A stretch of 64,000 nt of DNA from Cryptomeria japonica (Eukaryota > Streptophyta > Pinopsida > Cupressales > Cupressaceae), in the NCBI RefSeq assembly GCF_030272615.1, contig NC_081405.1:159918317-159982316 (forward strand), in the 5' to 3' direction. The position numbers were made by a program, and so were the translations under genes. Each line of letters begins with the position of its first letter. Position 1 is the first letter of the stretch. This document shows positions 33,994 to 47,222 of this stretch, in pieces. The notes under the pieces are model-generated. The model did not search any database. It was not told where the DNA came from and saw nothing but the letters and a program-made list of their open reading frames with translations.

Positions 33994-36900
33994 CTATAAA
34001 AAGACGGATTTAACATAATCCATTATGCCCTCATGAGTAAAGGGATAAATATGTGCTTCTCTTGGTCCATTGTAACTATGCCAAATTAGGTGAAGGCTTT
34101 CCAGTTGAGGGCAAGACTGTTGCAAATCCTCCAGATGCTTAATAGCAAGAGGTTCTCTGGATTCCAGTCGCAACCGCTTCAAATAATGAAATTGCCAAGC
34201 CCCAAATTCGCAGCCTTCAAGATCATGTATAACACCAAATGCTGCAGCTGAAAGAGAGGTCAAGTCCTACATTGACAAGACAAAACCCAATGAGAATATA
34301 AAAGATGAGCTCATGAGCAGACAGCCCTAGCAAACAAATTGAACTGTGTCTAACCTTCAACCTCAGGGGAACAAGCGAATTAAGCCCATGCTCCGTGGGT
34401 ATCTGAAAATGACTATGCAAATCAATTGCCTGCTCCAAGCCACATGTAGCAAACATTTTAGATAAAATACCACTCAAAAAAAAAGTACGAGTACAGTAAA
34501 CACATGTGAACAAACTACCTCAATATTGGGGCATGCTTTTGTCAATGCATCTAATGAGAGTTCAGTAAGATCACACCGGTTAAGAGCCAATGCATTTAAA
34601 GGTGGTTGTCCAGCAGCGAGTAGTGCAAGAACTTCCTGTATTCCATAAAATTGAAGAGTTTAAATTCAGGATGCTTAAAAATTTGAATATTTGAGTACAT
34701 AGAAGCTCTCTTTTTCTCACAAGGAATTCTCGTTAATTTAGGACCTAAAAAGACATCTCTACCTTTTAGGTTTTAATTAAATGAATGCTTCAAGACCCAC
34801 TATGCATTAATAAAAATATATCAATATTATATGTTTACTTGAATCTTTTAAAATAGGAAACGGTTATCTAATTCTTACGATGCACCAAGACAATTATGCC
34901 CTTCATACGCCATAATGAATGCTCGACACACTGTAGGGGTTAGATAGCCATTTCCTTCAAAATGCAGGGCTGCTAGACATCAGTCACAATAACATTCTCT
35001 GCAAAGTACCTCGGTGATAAATCTTTCATAGAATTGGTATCCTACTTGCAGTATGCTACTGCAAGTGCCTATATCAGTTACTAGTCTTATCCGAAGTTCA
35101 CCATACCAACTGTTCAGTTATAAAAATAGAAGCAAAAACTTGCGTCCAGCAAAACAGCCAGGCCAGCTATTTAACAAAACCGGATTTTTTAATGAAACAA
35201 CTACTATGTTTGAAAAAACACACCAACAGAACAGGTTATTAATTCCAGATTTTTTTAAAATAAAATTGCCTCAACTCACTTACAAATACAGGTTTTGGTT
35301 TTTAAATTTTTGCTTCAATTTTATATTTGTCCTCTCTCCAGAATCAGGATTTTTCAGAGCGCAGGCAAAGTAAAGAATTATCAGATCAAGAATATAAGAA
35401 TTGTCAGCATCAAAGAATACGAGCATACGCCAGGGCACACCGTTCCTCTTCTTAATTTTCCACATTCCTTCTAAACCTTCCTGGTGCCCCTCAAAGTTAC
35501 AAATTGAGAACAGCGAACAAATTCTATTTTACCGCCTTAGGACTAATGTCTGTTTCATTTTCAACGCACTCTATTAATTATTGGGCAGTAAAATAACAAC
35601 AATTAATTTCCTGTATGTTTTAAACCCAAGCAATTAATTGCATCTAGAACTTCAGTTTACCGTGCCATTAAATGCTACTATGGTTGTAAACTTGTCCTAC
35701 AGTCTAAATACATTTATCCTAGAAAATCAACATAACCAAGTCCTTCAGCCTGTTGCAGTAAACTGGGCCAATCAAATTTAAAAGAGAATAGACCAAACCA
35801 CAGGGAACATTTTGACTTTCAGGGTTAAAAAAGGAACTGGTATACACAATCAATTAATAAACAGGATTGGGAGTATCACTAAGGTCTTCTGGAGAACGCT
35901 CATCTGTATGTTATTTCCACATGTTATTAAGTGAAAAATAGATTAGCTCCGCTCTTACAAGCTCGCGTCTCTACCCTGATCCGGATTTTATCATTTTGAC
36001 TAGCATGTAAAAATTAGAAGTAAGCCATTAATGGCTAAGAGATTTACTTTATCTGTGCAACGAAGATGACTTTCCCAAATGACCTCTGACTTCAGAGACT
36101 GTCCAAATGACCTGCGTTAGAGACAACGTAGAGAATCACTCTTTCCTTCTAACATTTTTTACAAAAAATGATAATTAAGGCAAGTATCCCGTGTAATGGG
36201 AAGAGAGCCTTACGGCATACGGAGATCAATGGAAAGAGTCTGGAGTTTGATGAGTTTTCCCAGCTCCATAAAAATATCTTGCAGCACTTTTCTCAAGAGA
36301 ATATGCTGTAAATCACTCACAAAGAAAACATTTTACAAATTGTTTACTACAAAGGAAGAAACGTGAAAATGAGAGCATGGAGAGAAAACGTGAATAACTG
36401 CATCCAACCGCAACATGGGTGCGAAAATCACCCATCCCTACTAACTGCAATCTTACAACTTCCAGAAAAGATGATGCAAGCAAACCTGGAGAACAAGTGT
36501 AACAGACATAAGATTTGGACAGTGCTGGCTTATATTCAGAAATCCTTTTTCAGATAAATGGCCACATCCGCATGATGTTAGAAGATGGCTTGCATTTCTA
36601 TCAGAAACCACCTCTTTTCTATTGGGAAAGAAAAGAGCATCGGGGGCTGCTGTCTGTTTGGCATCACAAATGTGCAGCAGTCTCAATGTATGAAGTCGTG
36701 GACAACTTTTTGTGATGATTCTGCAATGGCAGGTTGTGTATTAAAAGCATGCAAAGATTTAAAACAATATAACAGTGGTTCGAAAAGAAAATAGCTAACT
36801 TTACAGAGAACCTCAATTGTCCCCTCATACTGGAGCTAAAAAGAAATACTTACTGTAAGCATTCATCAGTAAGGCGGGAGGAGCAGATATCAATGTCACC

Positions 36901-39900
36901 CAAGTATCTGCAAAGAAGACAAGTATTTAAAAAGCTCTAAGCATACAACCCCTTTATTAAGGAAACAAAGAATAGGATACTGAAAAGCTAAAAGATGAAT
37001 TACTTGTGCAAGTGATCAGAATTAGACAAACATTCCTTACATTTGTATAATACTTTCATCTCATTATTCTATTTTCCAATCTGAAAAGAGAAGCCAATGC
37101 GAAGGGCTTGAGGTCAGATCTGTCTTACATCTCAAAACTTCTTAGAATACAATTATAGATCCATATCAAGCCAATGGCATCTTGATTACCACAAAATTCT
37201 AAATTAATCCCTGTTCTCTAAAGCTTTTCAAGCAACCTTCAATAAAGACAATATAACATCATTGATTCTAAGATGGAGTAGCAAATGAAGGTTAACCGGA
37301 ACTACAGGCCTTGTGGTGAGTAAATGAAGGTCAGCAGATAACACAAAGCTTGTCAAGCATGCAAATCAAACGAAGACTAGACCTGTTCTATACTAAAGAT
37401 TCGATAAAGAGTACTCCATCGTGTCAAATACTTGGCACGTATCCATACACAAGCTTTTTTTAAAGTTTTGCTTTGGACATTAGCAGTTAGAAATTAATTT
37501 CATCCATTGAGAAAGCCTATATCTGGTGATAGGTCATCCAAAGAGATTATTGTCACGGCAACTCGTGGAATAATCAATTTCTAGTTTATAAGTAGCCACG
37601 TCAAGATTTCCCCCAGCGCAAAGGAGTTACTAAGGTAAATAATCTTGTAATTGAACGAGGTTTACAATTTTCTCTGCACGAATATGTGTATAGGAGAATG
37701 TGTTTTCAAAGGTAGAAATTGTGGGAAAAAGCTATTTTCTGACTTTACTATGCTGAATGTTCAAATTTTGTAACCCAGATATCACCAGTGAGCTTTGACA
37801 AGTCTGAGACTTTTGAGTCATGCTATGCGACTTCCCAATGAGTCTGGCACCAAACTAACGATTCGTTACAATATTTGTAAAAAGTGCCGTTTGATAGGAA
37901 TTCTAGATGAGCTTTCACAGGGCATTGATTAGAGATTTGGCTAACCACAAAACATGTAGGTAAAAATGAAGATGATGAAGAGGGCGGTCTCGTTAATGAT
38001 CCAGAAGATGAAAGAAGTCTAAGTCAGGAATTGTTAAAGGTTTGGGCTGCAATGTGCGGCTTAATGTTCCTAATGCCACAAGATTCCCTCAAGTTGGGGG
38101 GTTGTCTGACAGGGAAATCTTTATGGGCTAGGTGTAATATAAATGCTTTCCAAAAATGCACGGAGAGGAAATGGAAACTCCGTGGGTAACTGGAGATCTC
38201 AGCTATTTTAAAGAAATTGTGTTCGGATCTCTTCGGTGGTTAGTGGTTTCATGGCAAATCTGACCTCTTCCTTAAAAAGTGGAAATTGGATTGAACTCCC
38301 CAGTTTTTTTTCAAAATTTGGGAAGACATATTGTGAAATATTGCTAGCTCTTTCAATCAACTCATTATTATTGATGGGACGACCGAATTCAGATCTCTTA
38401 TATTGTTTGTCAAATTTTGTGTTAACGCTGATGTGGATGAGGTGCCCCCTCTTCGATCACCTTTTCCTCCAAACCAAGCAAAAGGGTGCACAGATTGTTT
38501 ATGAAGCTTCCCTAGTGATGTGGCTAATGGGTGCAAAAAATTGTAATAGAACACAATTTTTGGAATAAAATGGCTCAGACGGAGCCTTCTCTTCCTCAAG
38601 CTGTGTAAGCAATGCGCTTGAAAGGTAGTAATGCAATAGTACTCTCCAATATGACTAACCCTATAAAAAATCACTTGTGTGACCGAGAGCAAGCCTCGGC
38701 CTGATGTGAGTGGGGTGGAGCCTTGTAGGGAGAGTTAAAAAAAATCCGGCATCCACCCCTCCTAAACAAGAAGTTGGATACAATTCTGAGGTGGTATAAG
38801 AGTCTCGTGATCTCTTCAAATCCAAAATTGGCTCTTGAAAATGGGAGTTATTCTAGATTGTAGGTTGGCTCTTTCAAGTCGAAAGATCCGGCTACCGATA
38901 TAATTCAGAGCTCTTCGAAGCACTATTGCTTCAAGCCACCTTGAACTAGCTGATCTGTTGTTGGTATGCCCTGAGTTTTTCGTTTCTGATACTGTTACTT
39001 GCCGTAACTTTTCAGCCTTTTTACTGATTATCTCATGTTATTTTTATTTTTTTTGCATCTATCTTAACTTCCTCAATACAACTTTATCTCCAAAGTCCTT
39101 TTAAAACCTACCTTCTTACCCTTATTAAAAAAACATTTAAAAAAGATGCTGTGACATCAACCTCATGCCTATGCAACCTAGACAGTATACACAGGTCAGA
39201 GAAGATATTGTTTTAAGAGGTCATCAAGAAGTTTGGAAGGAGAGGAAGGAGAGGGTGGATATTTTTTCACTTCTGAAGTCTAATCTGTAAAATACTTCAT
39301 TTTGGAGTATAACGTCTTCAAAAATGTTGGAAACACTTTATCTTGACAGCTAGTGCTTGGTATTACCTATTCAATGAGAGGATTATTGAAAAGTTGGAGG
39401 AGCTCATCATCATCTTGAATAAAAAAAGGATTGAATTGTAGAAGTCAAAGATGACAAGGCTTACTGTCTCATAGACTATTTTCTTAGCTCCACAAACGTT
39501 AGTAAAGGATTGAATTGTAGAAATAAAAAATGACAAGGCTGACTGTCCCATAGACTATTTTTTTAGCCTTATGAACTTACAAAGATTTTCTTCTTTCTTA
39601 AAGATGCAGAGCATTTCTATAACATGGTAGTCTGTAATAAACCAAAACAAATTTCACTTTACATTAAAAAACAATTATTGCAATTTTTTATATAAAATAT
39701 TTGCATTATTTTAATTAAAATGTATATTTAAATAAAAAAATAAAATTTTACAATCTTATATTTAATATCATTTTTAAATTTAAAAAATAATAATTAAAAC
39801 AGAGATAAGAGACATGAAATTTCCAGTCCCTAATAATGCAAGACAGTGACAGATACAAAGAGTTGTTTCAGCGAGCTTAAACATTCCTGTTGTTTACAAC

Positions 39901-40920
39901 GGACCGGCTATATAAGCATCTATGTTGCTCACTCCACAATTTTTGCCAAAAAACTTGACTGGGTTGAAAATAAAACATTAGATTGTCTTTTGCTAGAGGC
40001 AAACCCATGTCGACAGAAATTTTAGTGAAATATGCAGACTAATGATACAGATCTTGATAGTTTTTCAAGCCTTTCGGAAAGCCGAGTTCTTTTCCTTTCT
40101 ACATGTGTTGATGAATGTCCTGTAGTTTTTTTCTGGTATATAAAAGGGCCCAATAAATTGCTTCACTTAAGGATAACAGAAGTTTTGAACAAAAATAGAA
40201 GACAGCAATTTCTTAGTCTAGACTCCCCAAAAAACCTGAATTTTTACCCCAAAAAAATGAGAATTCAAACCCTAGTATTCGAAGAAGCCATAATTTAAAA
40301 AAAAAAAAAAAATCCAGACAGATTTAAAATTTCACAAAAGCCAATACCTTCAAATATTGAAGGGGAAAAAGGAATTAAAAAGCCAACCTTCCCATTACCA
40401 TTTTATGGCAGATGACGCGCTTCAAACTTGCAACCTGCGCCATGGGCTGCTGCAGGGGTGACGGCGTCTTCGGCGACGGGCCCCCATCGTCACCGACACC
40501 GACGCCTACAGAACCCCCCTCATCTTGACGCCCCAAGCCACTTTCCACAACCCCAAATTTTGACGGCGTTTTAAGACGCATGATACTTCTGGGCGTCTTG
40601 AACGACGCGAAAGGAGAATCTGTGGCAGGGTTGATCCATTGACGGGGCGGAGGCGTCTTGGGCAGCAGGGAAGTGACGGAGACCTTGACGCCCACGGCTG
40701 AGCATGACGGCGTGTCGTCAAGAACCCACGAACGTAACTGCGACGGATCCTCTGCTGCTGTTCGCCATGTTTTGCAGACGGCAGATGCAGAGAGCAGATC
40801 TTGCGGGGACTCGATCCTGCGCATTACGTTGATTACGATGTCCATTGCTTGCAGAGCAACGGCCTTAGACGACGACGGCTCTGTCATTTTGCTATTCTCG
40901 TGAGGCGATCTCTCATACAT
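33994..40920 (-). CDS. F-box / leucine-rich-repeat-like protein, eight exons
   Basis: Predicted exons (minus strand): 40,920-40,388; 36,907-36,854; 36,588-36,486; 36,305-36,214; 35,058-35,010; 34,635-34,519; 34,402-34,355; 34,266-33,994. All junctions follow GT-AG, all phases agree, and the total is 1,269 nt or 422 residues. Residues about 22-60 form an F-box (AMDIVINVMRRIESPQDLLS, then AVCKTWRTAAEDP), which would bind Skp1 in an SCF ubiquitin ligase. A linker (about 70-165) has KTP at 88, 108, 117 and 151. The rest reads as irregular leucine-rich repeats (RLTDECLHHLLTSCGCGHLS, LNALALNRCDLTELSLDALT, LEDLQQSCPQLESLHLIW), the likely substrate-binding part. An alternative start is Met12. Intron 1 is 3.5 kb. 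The only apparently working gene here. The orthologue is not identified and the target is unknown. Confidence 0.82.
36908..40387 (-). other. Intron 1 of the F-box gene (3.5 kb)
   Basis: The donor is AG|GTTGGC at 40,388/40,387 and the acceptor is TTTGCAG|AT at 36,908/36,907. The intron is AT-rich. It holds a 79-bp tandem duplication (39,428-39,585), and an A-run lies at about 40,298-40,312. An open frame at 38,236-38,568 on the other strand has no recognised domain. No transposon with clear ends is visible, though 37,930-38,930 is GC-richer and could be an old insertion. Confidence 0.6.
39428..39585. repeat. 79-bp tandem duplication in intron 1
   Basis: Two direct copies (39,428-39,506 and 39,507-39,585) both begin GGATTGAATTGTAGAA and contain CATAGACTATTTT. 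They differ at about a dozen positions. Confidence 0.8.
40388..40905. other. CpG-rich island over the first exon
   Basis: The first exon is packed with CpG (for example GACGGCGTCTTCGGCGACGG) while the DNA around it is AT-rich and CpG-poor. This fits an unmethylated exon and promoter of an expressed gene within methylated repeats. Confidence 0.6.
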
Positions 40921-41012
40921 TATTCGTTATGCGCTTCTGACGCTCCTTACGGGAATGTGTAAATAGGCTTAAGCTCTAACGGCTCTTTCGCTTTCATATT
41001 TTAAAACCCTTC

Positions 41013-41023
41013 CTTTCCCGCCC
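41013..41023 (-). promoter_or_regulatory. E2F-type site upstream of the F-box gene
   Basis: TTTCCCGCCC (plus strand; GGGCGGGAAA on the gene strand) matches the E2F consensus TTTSSCGC. It lies about 95 bp upstream of the start codon at 40,920. A TATA-like TATTATATATTAT follows slightly farther out (about 41,029-41,041). Confidence 0.5.
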
Positions 41024-41041
41024 AGGATAATATATAATAAT

Positions 41042-44000
41042 ATTTTTTTCCACCAAACACCTAGGTACCTTTAAAAAGAAATGTATTTTTATTTGTGCCC
41101 CACTTTGGTCTATGAGATTCTTGAGAAAAAGCCAACCAAAAAAAATTATATTTAAACTTCAAAATCCTTAGCAAAGCTTACAATAAAGGCCCTCTCTATC
41201 CAAATAAAAAATTAGAAATCTATGTACAAAATTTAAGTGTGAATTTTTAAAATATAATTTAATTTTGATTGAGAATTTGTGGATAAAATTGTGTATGAAT
41301 TTTTTGTTCAATGTTTTGACTCATATACAATGACTTATCATGAACAAGAATAATTGTGAAATAGATTGCAAAATGAGGCTATATAAAATTATATGTTTAG
41401 AGGAAAAGTTAAAAAGAAAGGTAAAAAATAAGAAAGAAAAAGAGAAGGAAAGAAGAAACAATAAAGAAAATTAGGAACAAGAACAAGATTAAAAGAAAGA
41501 TAAATAACTATTCTTGTTCTTGATGATGAATCCCTACGTATGATTTGCAACGTTGAACAAAAAAACATGCACAGTTTTATCTAAAAACTCTCAATCAAAA
41601 TTTCGTGTGCTGTGGAAAACTCCTACCATCTAATACAATTTAAATTAAATTATTGTAGAGATGAAATTACATCTTCCACACTTTTTTCTATTTAACATTT
41701 CTTTGTGTGGATGTCTTAAATATATAAGAATTTGTTTTACTCGGAATATTTGTTGACCACAAACTTGGTTTACTACTTGAGAATGCCATTTTGTCTTCTC
41801 AAGTCAATGGTTTTTTAATCCAAGTCAATACTACTCTAGCAACCTTGGCCTAGTTCAAAGTTGCAAATTAAACTTGACCTCGTTTCCCTATATTCAAATT
41901 TTATTATGGCCCCAGGCCAACTCAATCTAATATTATTATTACATGTTAACTTATATACCAAAAAGTTCAAAATGTTTGCCTAGGAATTTTATAAAGAAGA
42001 TTACCCCTTGGTCATTTTCAAATGTTCATTCCAATCATGACAATCCATCATCCATTATCACTCAAAAAAAGGATCAACCAACAATCACACCTTTGTCTTT
42101 GCATCGATTTCTCGCATCAATAATATCAAACTCTAACTCTTAAACTTTGTCTAGTAATCCAGCATTTATTGTATCAATGCTTACATAATTATACTACAAT
42201 ATTGTCAAATACTTACTCATCAATTGCATATGTTGCTCAATGTATGTATATAATTATTGTATAGTTCAATGTTGAATCAATATATAACAAGGCTTGATTA
42301 CAACTGAGGAAGAGCCGAGGAATCTTTATTCCCATGAAAAATTCATGTCGGTATTTTATGCTCTTGTTGTGGTCCATCCATTATTACCAATCTAAAATAT
42401 CCTACATGGATTGTACCTCTGTTCAATTGCTAGGTCCTTTTGTTTGTGTGTTAGTCAAAGCCCAAATTACAAAATTCTCAAAACAATTGGCTAAGTGTGG
42501 GTTCCTTATGTCTTTCACCTTGAAGAGAAGCCAAATGAGTGTCTATGGTTAATTTTTTATCAATTTCAAGTACGTTATGAAATTATGGAATTTTTGCCTA
42601 TGTTTACTATTACAAAACTTCTATCTCATCTCAATCACCTTGAAATCCCACAAAGCATTCTCTTATGTCTAAAAATTACAAAATTTTGGACATTATAGAT
42701 CATCTCAAAACCTCATAATTATGGTTCCTTTTGATTTCTCGCAATGGTGAATCCCTAAAAAACTTTCATGCAAAGGCATAAATTTCCCAACATCCCCTAA
42801 AGTTTTGCAATTTCTCTTTCTCCCCATATTTCCACAATCGCTTCTCCTGCACAATTCTTCCATTCTCTCTATTGTTGATGTCATCCCCATTTGAAGATTT
42901 TCTTATCTTCTATATGATAGATCATCCAAACAAGTGTTCAATTTCACATGTTTGAAGGATTCTAGATGAAAAATGGCTAAGTTGTGGTCAATCGAAGCTT
43001 TTGATAGTAACCATTGTCGATGCCAACAATGATTTCTGAAATATTCAAAACTATCAATAAAGGTCCTAACTCATGTTGAGGGTTTCTACCAATATTGGAG
43101 ATAGCCAAGAGTTCGTACTATGCTGACATCATCTATATGTTTAGATCATTAAAGAGGCATCATGAGACCGAGAAAGAAGGGGGCAAGGAAGGCAAAAAAA
43201 ATTAAGTGTTTATTAGATGTTTCTATGGTTCCTAGAACCATGCGGACCCTTGATAGGTTTTCAAGTCCCTTGAAAACCCCTAATAACTAACAAGGAGAGT
43301 TTGAAGTGAAGAAAGAAGACTTGGGTTTGGAGTTTTTATATCCCTTGGAACCACGAACCCTCGTTAAGTAAAAAGGGCCTAATAGATAGAGTAAAGTGTG
43401 GGGCTTGATCTTGATTGAGTGTAAGATCAAAAGGATCTTGTTGGAGTTGTTAGAGGTTTTGGAAACTTTTAAAACCTCTGATTTTATTCCTAGTTGACTA
43501 CAAACCCTTGATTTTGTTCTCAATCAATTGCAAACCCCAAATTTGGTTACTAATAGGTTTCAAAATACCATCAAAGTACCCAAAAACATGTTAGGTTTCT
43601 ACTTGAGCATGCAACACACAATTGTACAAAATTCACATTGACATTTTTGTATCAATTGCATGACAAAAATCATGATTTCTTCAGTTTGACCATAGTATTG
43701 AACTTAGAACATGCAACATGCTATGATAACTTCTAGTTGTCGCACGCGTTTTTTTTCACTCCACTATTCATCAAAATCCAAGCATGACTCTCTCATCTAC
43801 ATGCAATCTCATTCTTAATCTTTAAAAGAGGAATCGATTTCATTATAAAGGGGTTTCAAAAGATTTATAACATTTGTATTATACTTTTGAGCAGAGTTTT
43901 TTTTAATTTAGTTATCTAGACTTGGATTTTGTTGTGTAGTATTTTTTTATCAATAAAAGAGCCATTTCTACCTTCTCATAAGTTGTATTTTGTATATTTT

Positions 44001-44560
44001 TATGAAATGATTGGTATTTTTTATGATAAATATGTTGATCCTTGAATTATTGTCTCATTCTCTTTGTCGCATATTCTTTGTAGGTAAAAGTTTGTGTTTA
44101 GATCAAGTTTATGCAAGTTTCAATTATGAAAAGCTTTCCTTCTGAATTTTATCATATATTCCAAACTTTTTTATGAAATACTTATACAAAAACATATTTA
44201 TATTTGAGAAAAGTGTATTGGTTTTACAATCACATTGTGCACACTTCAATAAAAATGCAAGTCACTAAATTTCTAGTGTGTCACCTCCTTTTTTTCAAAT
44301 TTAAATTCAATTATATCCATTTTCCTTATGATAGCAATTAGTTTTAAGTGATGTGCTAAGGGATCCAACATTCTCTAGAGATTCACTCAACTTCAAGTCA
44401 CCTATAGCCTTGGACTATTTTCATTATTGTAGAACTAGAAGGAGAGTTGTTGAGTTTATCCTCTAAAGGTCATGCAATGTGACAATAGTTCTATTAATGC
44501 TTATTAGCACTATCAACTTTTTTCTACACATGTGAATAGATTTATGAAGACCAAAAACAA
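41042..44560. other. AT-rich intergenic DNA
   Basis: No gene seen. A purine-rich tract (about 41,399-41,505) ends in a small inverted repeat around TCTTGTTCTTG. Other open frames are short and of no family. Confidence 0.5.
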
Positions 44561-44564
44561 CAAG

Positions 44565-45392
44565 TTCAAGGTCAACATCACCCTCAATGATTAGGGCCAC
44601 CCTTATGGCCTTGATTTGAGTCTCCACATAAAATCAAATTTTATAAAGAATACAAGTTCTGGTCTTCTAATCACATATGTAGTCTCAGATTTTAGGTATT
44701 GAATTTTTAACATAGTTAAACTGATCCCGTATTTGGACTTTAGGTTACTTTTTTAGTCATTTTATCTTTATTTCAACTACGAATATAAGTAAATATTTAT
44801 ATTTATCTCTTTCATCTAAGTTAATTTGATATCAATTATCATAATTCATTGATTAACCTATATAGTTAATGTACCCATGGTTCTTTTATCCTCTTCAAAT
44901 ATAAAATATAATTTATAATTTCTAACAAAATTAAAGACATACTTTAAATGTTGTATCAATTGGGTTACAAACATAAGAACCCTAAAGGATTATTATCTAA
45001 CATTAAACAAAAAGACAAAATAAAATTAAATGTAAACAATAATTAAGGTCAACAAAAACCTCCAAAGACAATAATCTATAAAAATAAATGTAAATGGAGA
45101 AAGAAACTTAAGTAAGAGGAACAATAAGTCTCCATCCAATATAAATAAAATAAATCATGCGGCTTACTCCCAAATCACTACTACTTGATGGACCTATAGT
45201 GTTGGGTATGTGGTGCAAATAAGGGGAAATATATCCACAACCTAAAAAAAGGTCATTTTCTCATTTGTATTAACCTACACAAGAAAGAAGAGCAAAACAG
45301 GTAAATTCAATTCATCAATTTTATTCAAAAAGTGTTAGAAACTTAGCAAATCCACTTTCATGGTCAAGGAATAATGACTATATATTTCATTG

Positions 45393-45468
<76 letters not shown>

Positions 45469-45575
45469 CCAATAATATTTCTTTTGTGTCAACACATTTC
45501 TTCTACAACTTCATAATAATCTTATCTTGTATCTACCTTTTCCACAAAGAACTCTCTAAAATATCCTCTTTATAG
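44565..45575. repeat. Diverged repeat, copy 1, with (AT)n inside
   Basis: About 1 kb that matches 46,078-47,170 in the same orientation. Shared words in the same order include GGGCCACCCTTATG/AGGCCACCCTTATG, AATCACATATGTAGTCTCA-like, GACCTATAGTGT, AATCCACTT and TTTCCACAAAGAA. Similarity is low enough that the duplication is old. Confidence 0.7.
45394..45467. repeat. (AT)n microsatellite, about 37 units
   Basis: A 74-base uninterrupted AT run within repeat copy 1. The open frame of alternating Tyr and Ile across it is an artefact. Confidence 0.95.
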
Positions 45576-46077
45576 GCAAACTTATAAATTGACATCCAAT
45601 TTTTAAACAGAATATACAGATGTTGGGAATCCATGCCTCCAAAATTACTCCTCAAACTGTAACCCATTACTTATTGAACAACCCACTTAAGAAATATACA
45701 TATAATATTTACACGTGTATTTTCTTATTAGTAGGAAAATCATTAAGTATTCCTAAATTCATATAGTTTGGTCTACACTAGTCTCATAAAAGAGTAGACA
45801 ACAACATCTTCCCTTCATTGAAACATGTTTTGGACTTCTTGATTTATTGATATTATTCTTGTTACATGCATGAGTAATTATTTTGTCGCCCAAGAATTAT
45901 TAAATTTCAAGAGGCCTTTCTATTTTAAATATGCATCAAATATTATACATTGATATATCATGTTCAAATGGTGCTTCTTGGCACAACCAAGATTTTTAAT
46001 TTGCATGTATAAATATAAGAAAATAAATTCTAAAGATGAAAAAATATATAACTTCAAGGTTGCAAGTTTTAAGATCT

Positions 46078-47170
46078 AGGCCACCTAGAAAGGTCAAAAT
46101 TATCCTCAAGAGGGTCAAGGCCACCCTTATGCACCTTAATTTGAGTATTTGTACAATTCAAGATTTCACAGTGCATGTGTCATAATCTTTGGATCACATA
46201 TCTAGTCTCAAATTGTAGATGTTAGATCAATATCATAGTCAAATCAATATCCTCTTTGAACTCTATATATGCATTTATGTATCATTTTATTTATGTTTCA
46301 ATTGTACATATCTAAACTCGACTCTTTTTATCCAACTTAATTGTGACATTGATTTTCATAATTAATTGATTGGTATAGATGTTCAATGAAAGGTGTTTTA
46401 TCCCCTTTGAATATAAAAATATGTTATTTATAAAATAAAAATGGAAGTTATAATTTGAATGTTGTGTTGGGCCCCAAACCTAAGAAATCTAGAGGGTTGG
46501 TACCCAAAATTATATTAAAAAAGGCAAAATTAAAATATTGTAAACACTACTTGAGTTCAACACAAGCCCCAAAGCACATGTGTTTAATAAGAACAACACG
46601 CCTCAAGTCAATGCAGGCAAAACAAAATCAAATGGCTTGACCCTTGATCATGACCACTTGAAAGACCTATAGTGTCAAATATGTAATGCAAAACATAGGA
46701 AAAGTTATACACAAAACCTGCAAGAAAGGTTCTCTATATTTTATATTATTCTACATAAGAAATATGAGAAAGCTAGGAAAATCCACTTCACCAATATTAT
46801 CCAAAGAGTTAGAAAATATACATGCATAGTTAGAGAATAATAGTGTTTAGGCATTCATTATTTGTTGTATGTATGTATGTATGTGCACAATGCATACAGA
46901 CATACATACATACATACATACATACATACATACATACATACATTCATGCATGCATGTACATACATACACACATACATACATATATACATATGTATATGTA
47001 CATGCATGATGTACATACATGTATGCATACATACATACACACACATATGTATACGCATATATTCAAATATAATGTGTTTGAGAATAATTTTTCTAATACA
47101 CATGTCAACACAATTATTATACAACATCATGATGGTCCTCTTTTATGTTTCCCACAAAGAAGCTAAAACT
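46078..47170. repeat. Diverged repeat, copy 2, with (CATA)n inside
   Basis: Partner of 44,565-45,575. Similarity continues on both sides of the microsatellite, which here is a tetranucleotide instead of AT. Confidence 0.7.
46866..47060. repeat. (TATG)n/(CATA)n microsatellite
   Basis: A short (TGTA)n run is followed by a long, partly interrupted (CATA)n run with GCATGC variants. Long Tyr/Met/His/Thr-rich open frames on both strands come from it. Confidence 0.95.
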
Positions 47171-47222
47171 AATAATATATGGAATCTTAAAGCTATACCA
47201 CAGTTTGAGAAAACTAAGTCAT

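Noticed and set aside
36363-36794. Plus-strand open frames over exon 3 of the F-box gene
   Set aside because: They are antisense shadows; the minus strand has the splice sites and leucine-rich pattern.
38236-38692. Possible extra gene or exon within intron 1 of the F-box gene
   Set aside because: No domain, no consistent splice sites, and the exon phases of the F-box gene already close without it.
38690-38930. Possible SINE with tRNA-like head
   Set aside because: I could not place both box A and box B or a tail, so the call is not supported.
45390-45575. Open frame of alternating Tyr and Ile
   Set aside because: It is the (AT)n run read in frame.
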